This document shows positions 9,901-20,679 of a stretch of DNA of 64,000 bases, piece by piece. The DNA is taken from NCBI RefSeq assembly GCF_030247195.1, contig NC_080671.1, forward strand, positions 9,315,343 to 9,379,342. Direction: 5' to 3'. This DNA is from Topomyia yanbarensis (taxonomy: Eukaryota; Arthropoda; Insecta; Diptera; Culicidae). The notes beneath the pieces were generated by a model. It made no database searches. It had not been told where the DNA came from and saw nothing but the letters and a program-made list of their open reading frames with translations. Made by a program: the position numbers and the translations under genes. Position 1 is the stretch's first letter. Each line of letters begins with the position of its first letter.

Positions 9901-11637
9901 TGGAGCGATGAGAAAAATTAAAAAATGCATTCCGAAATATTCAAAATATAATAATTAAAAAAATATTGCATTAAACAATTCAAAGAAAAGATCAAATCAC
10001 TAATGCAAATCGGCAAATTTGCAAAAATACGAATTATAGAATTAAAAAATCGGAATATCATGAATTTACAAAGTTCGGATATCAAAAAATCAAAAGATTT
10101 AAAAGATCAAGAATCGCAAAATTAAAGTAGTGAGAAATTTGAAAAGATGCAACTAAAAAATTTAAAATATATAAGAATTAACAAATTAAGAAATGATTAA
10201 AAAATAAAAAATTAACGATTCAAGAATTCAAAAATGAAAAAAACTATTAAAGTAGGGAATCGAAAAATTTCGTAACGAAAACAATTAGAAAATCTAAAAA
10301 TTAACAAAATTGAAAAACTAAGAATAAAGATCCAAAAAATGTGAGACTCAAAATAAAATATAAAAAATAAGTTCTTTTTAAGTCAGAAAATTCCAAAATT
10401 AGGAAAATTAAACACAATTGCCAATAATAGAAAGAAAAATGAAAAAGTCAAAATATCAAAATTAAATTAAAAAGAAAAGAACGTGAAAACTAATTAATCA
10501 TAATTTAGGATGCAACAAAATAACAAATTATAAAAATTAAGGAAATAACAAATAGGAAAAAAAGAGGAATAAGAAATTGAAAAACGATTTTAAAAAGTTT
10601 CAAATTAGGAACAAATTAAAAAATAAAAAGCAGTTTTAAAATTAAAACATGTTAAAATTTTAGAATAAAAAAATTAAGAAATAAAAATTTAGTAACTCTA
10701 AAATAAAGAGATTGTAAAATTAAAAAAATAAAAATAAAGAATTAACGAATTAAAAACACAAACATCAAATATTCACAATTTTGAGAATTAAACAAGTTAA
10801 AAAAATCAAAAATTGAATATTTGAGAATTAGAAAAATTAATGAATTAAAAATTAAAAATCAGGAAACTTTAAAGATAAGGAGTTAAAAAATTCAACGATG
10901 AAAAAACAGAAAGAAAAGATAAAACGAAAACTTACTAAAATTATGAAATATAAGGTAGGAAATTAAAAAATTAAGGAGCAAGAAAATAACAAGATATAAA
11001 AATTAACAAATCGACGAAATGAAACAAGTAAAAATTAGGATGTAAACAGTAAAGCAATTTTAAAATTAAAAAATTATGAACCAAAAACTTAAAAAATCGA
11101 AACTTTAAAAATTTAAGATATCAAGAATAAAAATGAAAAATGGAATGAAAAATTATAAAATAAGGGATACAAAATTAACGAACTCGAAAACTAAAAGAAT
11201 GAAAAATAATAATTAAAGAATCAAGACATTCAAAATTTAAGACATTTAGAAATTAAAGGAACTCTAAAAAAATTACTAAATTACAAAATAAATTAAGAAG
11301 TCCGAAACATAAGAAAGTATTTAAAAATTTCAAAGTTGAGATAAACTTATGATTGTAAAATCAAAACAAATTTAAAAATATTGGGAACCAAAAAATAAAT
11401 GAATTGAAAATTTTAAAAAATATGATTTAAAAATTGATAATTACAAATCCAAAATTTAAAATTCGGGATTCAAACTTCTAAATTCAAAATTCAAACGTCT
11501 AAACTAAATTTACAATTCAGACTACACATTGAAAATTCGATTCGCAAAATTCAAAATTTTTAATTTTAATTCCAAATTTACAATTTGAAATTCAGAATTA
11601 AAGATTCAAAATTCCAAATTTCAAATTCGAAATTCGT

Positions 11638-11870
11638 AATTCTAAATTCTAAATTCTAAATTCTAAATTCTAAATTCTAAATTCTATATTCTACATTCTA
11701 CATTCTACATTCTACATTCTACATTCTACATTCTACATTCTACATTCTACATTCTACATTCTACATTCTACATTCTACATTCTACATTCTACATTCTACA
11801 TTCTACATTCTACATTCTACATTCTACATTCTACATTCTACATTCTACATTCTACATTCTAAATTCTAAA
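11638..11870. repeat. Heptamer satellite ATTCTAA / ATTCTAC
   Basis: About six ATTCTAA units (to about 11685) are followed by about 25 almost perfect ATTCTAC units to about 11860, then a return to ATTCTAA variants. Diverged TTCTAAA, TTCCAAA and TTCTAGA units continue to about 12075. The homogeneous ATTCTAC core inside older degenerate flanks suggests recent expansion. Confidence 0.9.
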
Positions 11871-12594
11871 TGCTAAATTCGAAATTCTGAATTCTAAATT
11901 ATAAATTCTAGGTTCTAAATTACAAATTACATAGTCTTAATTCTAAATTCTGAATTCTAAATTCTGAATTCCAAATTCTAAATTCTAGATTCTAAAATCC
12001 ATATTCCAAATTCTAAATTCTAGATTCTAAAATCCATATTCCAAATAACAAATTCTAAATTCAACATTCAAAGTTCCAAATTCAGATTTCAAAATTCAAG
12101 ATTAAATCATCAAAATTAAGAATTTAAATCCAAAATCCAAATTATATTTTAAATTTTGAAAAAAAGGCTAAAAAACTAGAAAATTCCATTTTCTTAAGAA
12201 ATGTGAAATTCGGAACTCAAAAAATTAAAACATTAAAAAATCGAAAAAATTAATAGTTCAGAATCAGAAAATTAAAAACATTTAAAAAAATAACCAAACA
12301 GTTAGAAAATCTGAAATTTGAAATTAAAAACTTCACAAATTAAATATGAAGAAAATACAAATTCAAGATTGAATTTGTTGTGCTGAATTATTAAATTATA
12401 AATAATGTTATGCAATATTGAAAAATAAAAAAGTAAAAATCAAGAAATTTAAAAATCAATAAGTTAAAAAATCACCGGAAGTGTCTATAAAACGCCGGAA
12501 TGTACTAAAAAAATTTTAGTTTAAAAAAAATGAATAAATATGAAAAATAACTTTAAAAAATTTGCTTTTATTGGTAAGCTTTCAAATGCTTCAG

Positions 12595-12705
12595 TCTATC
12601 CTTTCATCTCGCCCAGAGCAGAAGCGAAAATGAACTCTATCATAGGCAATAAATTTCTGCTGCTTTGTTTCTTATTCACTGCACAAACAGTACAGTATCT
12701 CTCCC
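12595..12705 (-). repeat. Inverted copy of the GTGCAGTG..AACAAAGCAGC repeat family
   Basis: Read on the minus strand it gives GTGCAGTGAATAAGAAACAA, then AGCAGCAGAAATTTATTGCC, matching the heads of the repeats at 8636 and 9277. Another copy begins near 63940. The open frame here on the plus strand is a by-product. Confidence 0.5.
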
Positions 12706-12940
12706 TGGGACTGCGCAGTCAAATGAGAGAGTCTCAAAAGTGAAATCTACTGCGATGATTACCATAGCGGTTCACATTATACAAACTATTATTAGACCAA
12801 AAGCACGTTAGACGAAACAGCTAATAAAGGTGAAAAGGAAGTGGCACCATCACGTGCACTGATAAATTTCAGAACTTTGACCTAAGCAGGAAGTATTATT
12901 TTTACAGAAGAAAACTATGTAACACAACATCGAATACGAC

Positions 12941-13145
12941 AACGTTTGAGACAAGTTTCCCGTATACATATGAGGAAGATGATGGGATCGAGGTTCGTCT
13001 ACTCGATTGGGCACCGCATACTAACTCGGAGTTCCTTAATGGAATGATGCCGAAATACGGAGAAGTGACATTTGAAGAATCTGTTTTCTATGTATTTCCA
13101 ACAGCGTTCGTGTTGTGAGAAAAGAGATATACCCATTAAACAACT
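12941..13145 (+). pseudogene. ORF1-like fragment of a non-LTR retroelement, frameshifted
   Basis: The frame reads FPYTYEEDDGIEVRLLDWAP, then TNSEFLNGMMPKYGEVTFEE, and stops at 13116. A +1 shift inside the end of that frame continues as SNSVRVVRKEIYP. A beta-strand motif V-RL-D-PP-T--E-, then KYGEV, a FP--SNGVRVVRM-I segment and a cysteine knuckle is typical of the nucleic-acid-binding ORF1 of mosquito Jockey-like elements, as I recall them. The cysteine knuckles are not present. A relative lies on the minus strand at 63320-63571. Confidence 0.45.
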
Positions 13146-13189
13146 GAAATAATCCAACCAGACATTCGAGTGTATATTTTTGGCGTGAA

Positions 13190-13362
13190 CTAGTTTTTTA
13201 GAAACAGGAAATAATTCCGCGAATACGGGGTTTATTATAATTAATTATAATAATTCATCATCTCTGGAGCTTGGTCAAGTTTCTCGTAAACGGTTCAGTT
13301 TACGAAATCTGGTTATTTCATGTATTTCTAAACAGATTTTTTTACGTGTAGCTTTACCTGAA
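13190..13362 (+). repeat. Dispersed repeat, related copy at 37860-37992
   Basis: Both share GGTTTATTAT, CTTGGTCA, GTTTCTCGTAAACGGTTCAG or its TTTCCGTAAATCGTTCAG form, and an end ACAGATTTTTTTACGTGTAG or ACGGATTTTTTTCCGTGTAG. The conserved GTGTAG end suggests a transposon terminus, but no partner terminus was identified. Confidence 0.55.
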
Positions 13363-16300
13363 ATTATAGGGAAGTGCCGAATTTTAAGAAAGGTGGGATG
13401 GAATTGACGAAAACAATAACACACCAGAAACCAAAAATTCAATACTTCCATACTTCTGACAAACCAACTTATTACAAAAGTGCTAGACTTTTTGAAAAAG
13501 CTTTCAAAAAACAAGAACACTACAAAGGCCCTGCTTAGTGAACAAAAAAAATCTCATGAAAGAAAAAAAATTCAGTATTCAACATTATACATTTTGCTTG
13601 TTGTGGTGGGTTCCGTTTGTTTGCGTCGCATCAGTTTCCTACCCTCGCTTCAACCCGATGGATAAATGCTCGAACCATGAAGGGTTTGCCTGCCGTTTAG
13701 TCATTACAGTGAAAGCGGTTTGTCAGAAGAAGCAACATCCAACAATATGTTACCAGAGCAGAACCAAAAAAAAGAAAAATCAGAACCCGAACGGGGCCAT
13801 TACCAGTGACTATGTTGCGATAAAATTTAAAATGCTGGTTGTAACAGTAGGCCAGGACTGTACGCAAGCACTCATCCGGTAGGAAAATGGATGGGTTGTG
13901 TGCTTCTAGATTTCGAAAATCAAATCATTTTCGATTGAAATTTTTCTGTTTGTTGATAGCAAAGAAAATAAATTATTTACAATACTTAAAACATTAACCC
14001 TACTGAGACCGCTCCTAGAGATAACCAACATTCCTATCTCAATTGTCCCGAGTTAGGTACTCTATTTGCGTCATGTGGTACGGCACCCCACAGCAACCAT
14101 CCCTTGGCTATCTGTTTCGTCCAGTACTGGTTGGTACAATCGTTGCCTTTCCTAAGAACCGAGCATTTCTTCAGACGTGTATTTCTTCCTCTTTGCCTGA
14201 ATATGTTCATATCCGTCGAGAGAAACGGTTTCACACTACACCCACGCCAGTTCAAGATTCCCATTCGGACCCGTTTGAATGTGTTTGTGTGCAGAAAAGG
14301 ATCCAGTTTTTTCTTCTTTTCGTGCCAGACCAGAGACGCGGGTGGTAAATAGGCTCCGGTCATCCCGGTAATACAGATAAATCGAACTTTCGCATTTGTT
14401 TGGAAAGGGCGAGACACCACGAGTGTGTCCCGGCCGGAGGCTATCTTCGGAACGGAACGTGTCAGAAAGGGCTTTTGAAGCAGGAAATGCTACCCCTTTC
14501 ACTGGACGACATTTGTGCAGAAGGGGGTTCATCTCCGGCCCCGATTCCCGATTAGAAGGGATGCTGCGCCAGTAGAGATGGCAAATATCACATATCAGGC
14601 AATCTACTTTATTGTGTCGCCTTTCCCTATCGGATGAAAACTGCAAGAAAAACGAATCTTATTTTTCTTCCTGCTGACACTCGTGTGTGCGTGCGTGTGA
14701 TGATGATGACACAATAGCTACGCTTACCGAGAGTCGGAATTGTTATTTTGTCGACTGATAATGTATCTGTAATGTTTGAGAAATGGTCATACGGATTGTT
14801 TGCTGGGATTAGATGGTAGACCAATTCGCAGTTGGTAATGCTGCCACTACACTGATTGTTCTGTATACTGATAAATTGGATGAAGAAAACGAAACAATTT
14901 CGATGGGTAATTTTTCTCAATAATGTCTATTTCCTACCGACATTTGCACTTTTTTGAGATATTTTTCACTAATAACCACCAATCAGTACATGCATTCTGA
15001 TGTCCCGTTAGAAAAAAAAAACATTTTTTTTTCGAAACAAGGTTCAAACCATATCAAGAGCTATAATGATTTTCAATGCAAACCGTATCCGTGATTCGCG
15101 AACCTTTTTCTTCCGGGCACCATATGTTCCCTAATCCGTCACGTTCCAGCATACCCGACCGGAAAGACTAACTTCAAGACGACCTGGCGATCCGAAGGGA
15201 GAAAGAAATGAAGATGGACAGCCGAAGTAAATTTTCCTGTACACGTACCGAGCTTATTTATATCTCGCTCCACCCAACCCAACCGTGTGTGATAAGGTGG
15301 GCAAATTTTGCATACAAAATCAATCTGATTTTTGATGGCTATTCGCCAAGGGGCGACGGTTGGCAAACGAGAAACCCCGGGAAAAAAGGGTTTCTTCCCA
15401 CCTGCAACAACAGAAGCCCTATATGCCGAAAACCCTCGGGGTTTTCTTAGCTTGTGGCGCCATCTTTTCTACCATCGATTCCAAAGTACGATATGTGAAA
15501 GGATGATTGTGTTAGTGGACATGCCAAGACTGGCTCGCCTAGGTACCGGAGGAGAGGTGCGCTAGATACGGATATGAGGAAAATAAAACTTTCTTTCCCT
15601 TTTTTCCAGCTTTTCAATCACGATGGCCCGGTTCGGTTTATGTGGAGACGGTTTGGTGGGTCCTCGCCCACCTTCCGGTCGGTGGCGTAAGAAGATTGTG
15701 TAATAAAGCTATTTTACTTGCGTAACTTGGATTCATTCTCGGGAAAACAAATTTAGACCGAATCGGTGGCACCGGTGTGGTCTTGTTTTTAATTGTTGCC
15801 ATGGTTACTGGGTTATTTATTGCATTGGAAACTTCCGCACAGTCACAATCGGTGACAGGCGAGAAAGGAAAAAGTCATGGTGCAACATAATTGCTACACT
15901 CTGCCTCGCTTCCCCCAATCACGCTGCAAATCATAAAATGTACCCTTATTACATTCACCCAGCCTGGAAGCGCTGGAAATTAACTAGAAAGCGATATTAA
16001 AATGTGAGTTTTAATAATAACACTAATAACAGTACGACATGTTTTGCGCTGTTCAGTTTTTAGTCATGACTATAATGTGTGCCTTCGACCTCATCCACCC
16101 CCTCGGAAAATTGAACCAAAACAGCCTTTCCGCAATGTACAGGAACCCCCATTTGCACACCCACAGAGTGCTCAAATTTCCTCCCTATGGGATCGTGGCG
16201 TTCGAACCTCCACGTCGACAGTGTCAAATGGTACTTTGATTGACCCGGATTGCCCCAAGCTCCCTTAGAAATGTGCGGTCGAAATAATGTAATAATGCAA

Positions 16301-17200
16301 TGAAATATTCTTCACCCTCCACCTTTCACCATATGCTGCTAATAATGCTATTTTCGCGCAGTATAGTTTAATATTTGCACAGCATTTACATAATTAAAAT
16401 TATTATTCTGATTAGGAAATTTCAGTTCGCTTTTTTTTACTCGACATGAGTGTCACACACATACACACTTTTTCGTTGCTCATATCCTGCCGGCTGACAC
16501 CTAATTTAGTCTCCATATCGACCCCATTTCGAATCTCGCTGGCATCCGGGAAATTCATTCCAGCTCCGCGCAATAATAATTACGCTAATGGCAATCGCAA
16601 CACATTGCGTCGGTAATGATACAATATTGACAGTAGTGTTTTTCGGATTTTTCCGACCCCCACCCGCCTAACCAACACCCCCAACCGTAACCGAAACCGG
16701 CACACACGGAATATAATCATCAATAGTTGACACTAATGGAATCGGTGATTCAAAATTATTGTCACCTATCTGGCAGGCGGAACATGTTCTAAAAACAGGT
16801 CGGTTCCAGCCTCCCACCTCTCACCTACCACATAAATGATAATAATGCACTCGAGCGAAGGAGAAAAAAATCGGGCAGTGCAATTACATGCACTCTTGTT
16901 CGTAATTAGCTCTGACACCCGGAGCGATGAAAATGGCGCTAACCAAATCAAACTAACCGCTCCCCACCCCCGCCTGAAACGTTCTGCGTCACCTCACTAA
17001 ACACTTACTAACCGACTGAATATGTCATCCGCGCGGGAGCCGGAATGTTGATTGTGGCTGGCGAATTGGTTACTGTTTGTAGATTAAAAGATAACAACTT
17101 TGGTTGCGAGTTAGAACAATATTATGAATAATTAGAGCTAGAGTTTCTTTATTCGAAACCCATTTCGAATTAGAATAAAAAATGGTTTGTCATCATCTAG
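13363..17200. other. Moderate-GC single-copy intron block
   Basis: No supported gene. Several open frames of 60-136 codons overlap on both strands between 13.5 and 15.6 kb, but none has a recognisable domain. They are better explained by a local scarcity of stop codons. Confidence 0.4.
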
Positions 17201-17325
17201 GGGTCAACGGAAGGATCGTCGATAAAGTAGTTTTGCACCAAACTGCTTAACCGCGTAAACACTTTTGAGCAAAAATCCAGAATTTCAAAACATTTAAAGC
17301 AGAAGAAATTGAAGATGAAAATATG

Positions 17326-17518
17326 TAGATTTAAACTTTTCTACTTTATCGACATATTTTTTTACGTTACATTTTTGGTGGGCTGAATTTTGTTACTTGT
17401 CTGTATGATTATTACATGTTAAAACATGTAAAAATCATACAGACATGTAACAAAATTCAGAACAATTTAAATTTTTGTTAACAAAAAATCGTCGGTAAAG
17501 TAGAAACGTTTAAATCTA
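17326..17518. mobile_element. Long foldback (inverted-repeat) element
   Basis: Arms 17326-17420 and 17423-17518 are reverse complements with a 2-base centre. The inner 38 bases pair at 36 positions (CTGAATTTTGTTACTTGTCT against its complement near 17441-17460), and the outer ends TAGATTTAAAC / GTTTAAATCTA also match. The outer half is less perfect. It contains no coding DNA. A foldback MITE is the simplest explanation; if transcribed it would form a hairpin of about 95 base pairs. Confidence 0.8.
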
Positions 17519-18584
17519 TTAATTCATTGTTGCCTGTAGAATACAAGTAGCCTTCCAAAAAAAATTTTAAAATTTCAGTGGTTGGTCCTTATCCCGTTTT
17601 TTTTTTGATGAAAATGTTGCGTGAGAAAACTACTTCCGCTCTACTGAATCGTATGACTTGGGTTAAGTACTGTTATGTTGTAAATAGTTACGACAATCTT
17701 GTTGAAAAATTTTAAACTAGAGGCTTGCCCTTGCTATGTCAAGCGTATCTGTGATACAATGGGCGTTTGTTTCTTTGCCAATCGTGGTATTCAAATGATG
17801 GTCATGTTCCTAATACCCAAAATTGTGTCATGTAGTTACTGTACAGTGAAAACTGGCAGTGAAATGTTTAGTTCTCTGATAGAAAATGAGAATAATAGTA
17901 CAACCTTATCTTCTGCAGGACGCAAAACTTGCCATAGCTTTAGTTCAAGAACCATATTTCTATAAAGGAAAATTCTTGGTCAAAAAGTTACTTCCTAATC
18001 TTAGTACCTTCCAGCAATGGGCATGGGAAATCCACGTGAAATGCCTCGTGCGCGCATATTTTCGAATTTAGTGCTATTTACTGTATATCTTATAGCCGCT
18101 CAACAAGATCGTGATTTCAATTAATTAAAAAAAACTTACTCTATTTTCGCAATCTTTCCTATCTACACAATACGTCATTTCTCTAACAGTGATCTTGTTC
18201 AGAAGTAGTCGAATTGCCATGAGGAACAGCCTTTAGAGAATATGCGTTCAGTTTCCGCCAACCGATTAGAAGCTATCCTTTCGTATTTATACCCTCGTTA
18301 CTAAGGAACACTTACAAAATTGATCAAATATTCATTTATCGTTCACTAGCCGAATGACACATGCACAGCATGTTGACACGCAGTCAATTTTCGTTACTCA
18401 CATAATGATGCGCGTGTATTTTTTCCTCATTCATCGTTCGCTAGTCGAATGAGGAGTATGTTGATACGAGATCAGATGATACGCTAAGAAGAAGGCATTC
18501 TGAATTTTTGTCGCTTATATAGCCTGCGTTAAGCCAAACCGAGCTGAGTGCCAACATTTTTTCTCAAATTTTCCTTGTCACAAA

Positions 18585-18800
18585 CAATTTTTCGATCACT
18601 TGCCATGGTTGGAGCAGAGAGTCACATCTAATACCTCTTCATTCCCACACCGTGCAAATGATGATGATTTTCTGCAAGGAAGAACACGCCTGGGAAGATT
18701 CGTTTACTTAAATATATCATCAATTTGGAACCCAGCATCAAATTTAAATTCTAGGTTACCCAGAACGATGTTATGACCATTTGCAGAAGATGACAATTTC
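18585..18800 (+). repeat. Dispersed repeat G, copy 1
   Basis: Its core is GGTTGGAGCAGAGAGTCACA, followed about 100 bases later by AATTTGGAACCCAGCATCAA and AGAACGATGTTATGACC. Other copies lie at 19655-19880 (+), 26800-26995 (-) and 27365-27515 (-). Confidence 0.6.
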
Positions 18801-18964
18801 ACAAAGAAATTGTAGTGTCAAAGGTGCAAAAGCGAAAAAAAAAACAAAATTGTGCATATCAGTCTAGTAAATTGTATGCATTTCCTGAGGAATTCCGGTC
18901 GCAAGTGGCAAGTACGGGAATAAATCTTCCCAACATCGAAAGAGTTAATAAATTTTGCAACAAC

Positions 18965-19575
18965 TAAGGATTACGTAGGGCAATTTGAACCGCTGGCCAA
19001 TTCGGACCCCCAGCTGTTTCTCAGCTACGGTAATATTATGAAAAGCGTATATATCATTTTCATGGCTGTAATGTAGCTCTGTTCTGTCTCACAAAACATT
19101 GCGGTTCTCAGTTTTCGTGTGCGTGCGCTAGGAGCGAATGTTGCTTCGGAGCGCTTTTTTTAAATGTGTAAGCCGAAAAACAAGATTTTTGTTGGCAACA
19201 ACAATTAATTAAATCAAGTGCATTATCGTGATTTTGGATCTGTCGGATAATATCTTTTATTTATATCCTGTTTTGGGCGAGACTATCAAGCTACTTAGAC
19301 CGAAATAGGAATTCATTTTTTTTGCAAGAAATCGAAAAGAAATGCGTGGTCCGAATTGGAACAGGGTTGTGGTAATTCGGACCTTTCATGTACTTTTACG
19401 CAGAACCGTTCATACGCAATACGGTAAAAGATCGGAAAAAGTCGCCTTAGAAAAAAATGTGCGCGATTGATCAGACTTTTAGGAAAAAATATTTATTTGT
19501 GATTCGGTTGACACGTTTCAGTTCTATCGCTCATGAACCCCTGCTAGGTCCGAATTGGCCCAGTTCCCCTTACCC
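18965..19575. mobile_element. MITE-like element with CCAATTCGGACC ends
   Basis: The left end contains GGCCAATTCGGACC (near 18998) and the right end contains GGTCCGAATTGGCCCAGTTC (near 19546), which is inverted relative to it. TGGTCCGAATTGG also recurs internally near 19350. There is no coding capacity. The exact termini and target duplication are not clear. Confidence 0.55.
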
Positions 19576-19654
19576 TTGAAAGATACTCAACCACCATGCG
19601 ATAAGTAACAACATCTAAATTAACGTGTAAAAATCGAAAAAGACGACGGTTCTA

Positions 19655-19880
19655 GTGCGTTAGGCAAATCTTACCAGTTTGTCATTTTTTACGTAATTCG
19701 GTCGGAGCACAGAGTCACATCAAGCACCACGGTTTCCTGTATTTAATAGCTATGTGAAAGTTTGTGCCATTCCGTAAATTTGGAGCCACTTAATTTAGCA
19801 TCCAATTTGCCCAAAATGATGTGATAGGCTTTTTCATCACCGCCGATTATGAATTGAACAATTGGTAATTTTCCATAAAC
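19655..19880 (+). repeat. Dispersed repeat G, copy 2
   Basis: It has ACGTAATTCGGTCGGAGCAC, then AGAGTCACATCAAGCAC, and later AATTTGGAGCCACTTAATTT and AAAATGATGTGATAGG, in the same order as copy 1. Confidence 0.6.
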
Positions 19881-20679
19881 CTATATGCGCCAAAGACACT
19901 ATTTGAAAATATGCATGCTAGAAATATTCCATGTAAATTCGTAGCTCCGTTCTTATTGTTAACAACCTGGACGTAACTTGATAAGGTTTTTGTCCCTTTT
20001 TTGAAATATGGTTCTGAGATAAAAACTTTGGAAACTTTTTACAGAACTCGCGATAGATTAATAGTTACTGAACGATTATGTTAGAGATGATTTCGTGCTT
20101 TTCTGACCACTGTCTATCAACTGACTTCTCAAGTCATGTCCAGCATTTTTCACTCAACAATTAGAACATAAATGAACATATAAGTTCATAACTGTTTGTA
20201 GTGGACCATGATTTAGATTTGGGGCATGACCTCCTAAAAATAAACCTTGAATTTTGGTTCGCCAATTTCTGGCGCATTTAACAAAGCGGGATCGGTAATC
20301 TAGTGGACGAATAAGATATTTCAAGCACCGAACGCCGCACCAAGATAAAATTTCATTTATAAGTTCTCAATTGGTGTATTTGATTTGCGGAATTTTTCGG
20401 AAAATTTCAAGTTGTGTTTTTGGCGAAAAACCTAGTTAACAATTTACAATATGTCAAGAAATAATACTGGCCCGCCATAGTGGAAAAATAACTAACTGAA
20501 AATCTATTGATAAAATTATAATGGGCGGCGAAATAAAACTTCTATTGTTTTATGTTGCATAGCAATATTTCCCCTAAACTCACAGTTCGTAGTTACAAAT
20601 TGCTTGCCAAATATATTATTTTTTCAAAAATTTCTGCCATTGTATGTGATACTAGTTTATGAGATACTAATCAAATCAA

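Larger units (their letters stand above)
8720..12530. repeat. A-rich, strand-asymmetric degenerate array (about 3.8 kb)
   Basis: Long runs of variants of AAAAAATTAAAAAATC and GAAAAATTAAAAAATTG follow one another with very few C or G and a strong excess of A over T on the plus strand. It looks like a degenerate minisatellite with a 10-20 base core. No frame is open for any length. Copies of one repeat family sit at its left end (8636, 9277) and, inverted, just beyond its right end (12600-12705). Confidence 0.75.

Noticed and set aside
11638..12075. CRISPR-like or telomeric array
   Set aside because: Units are 7 bp without spacers and the motif is not the usual arthropod telomere unit; it is a simple satellite.
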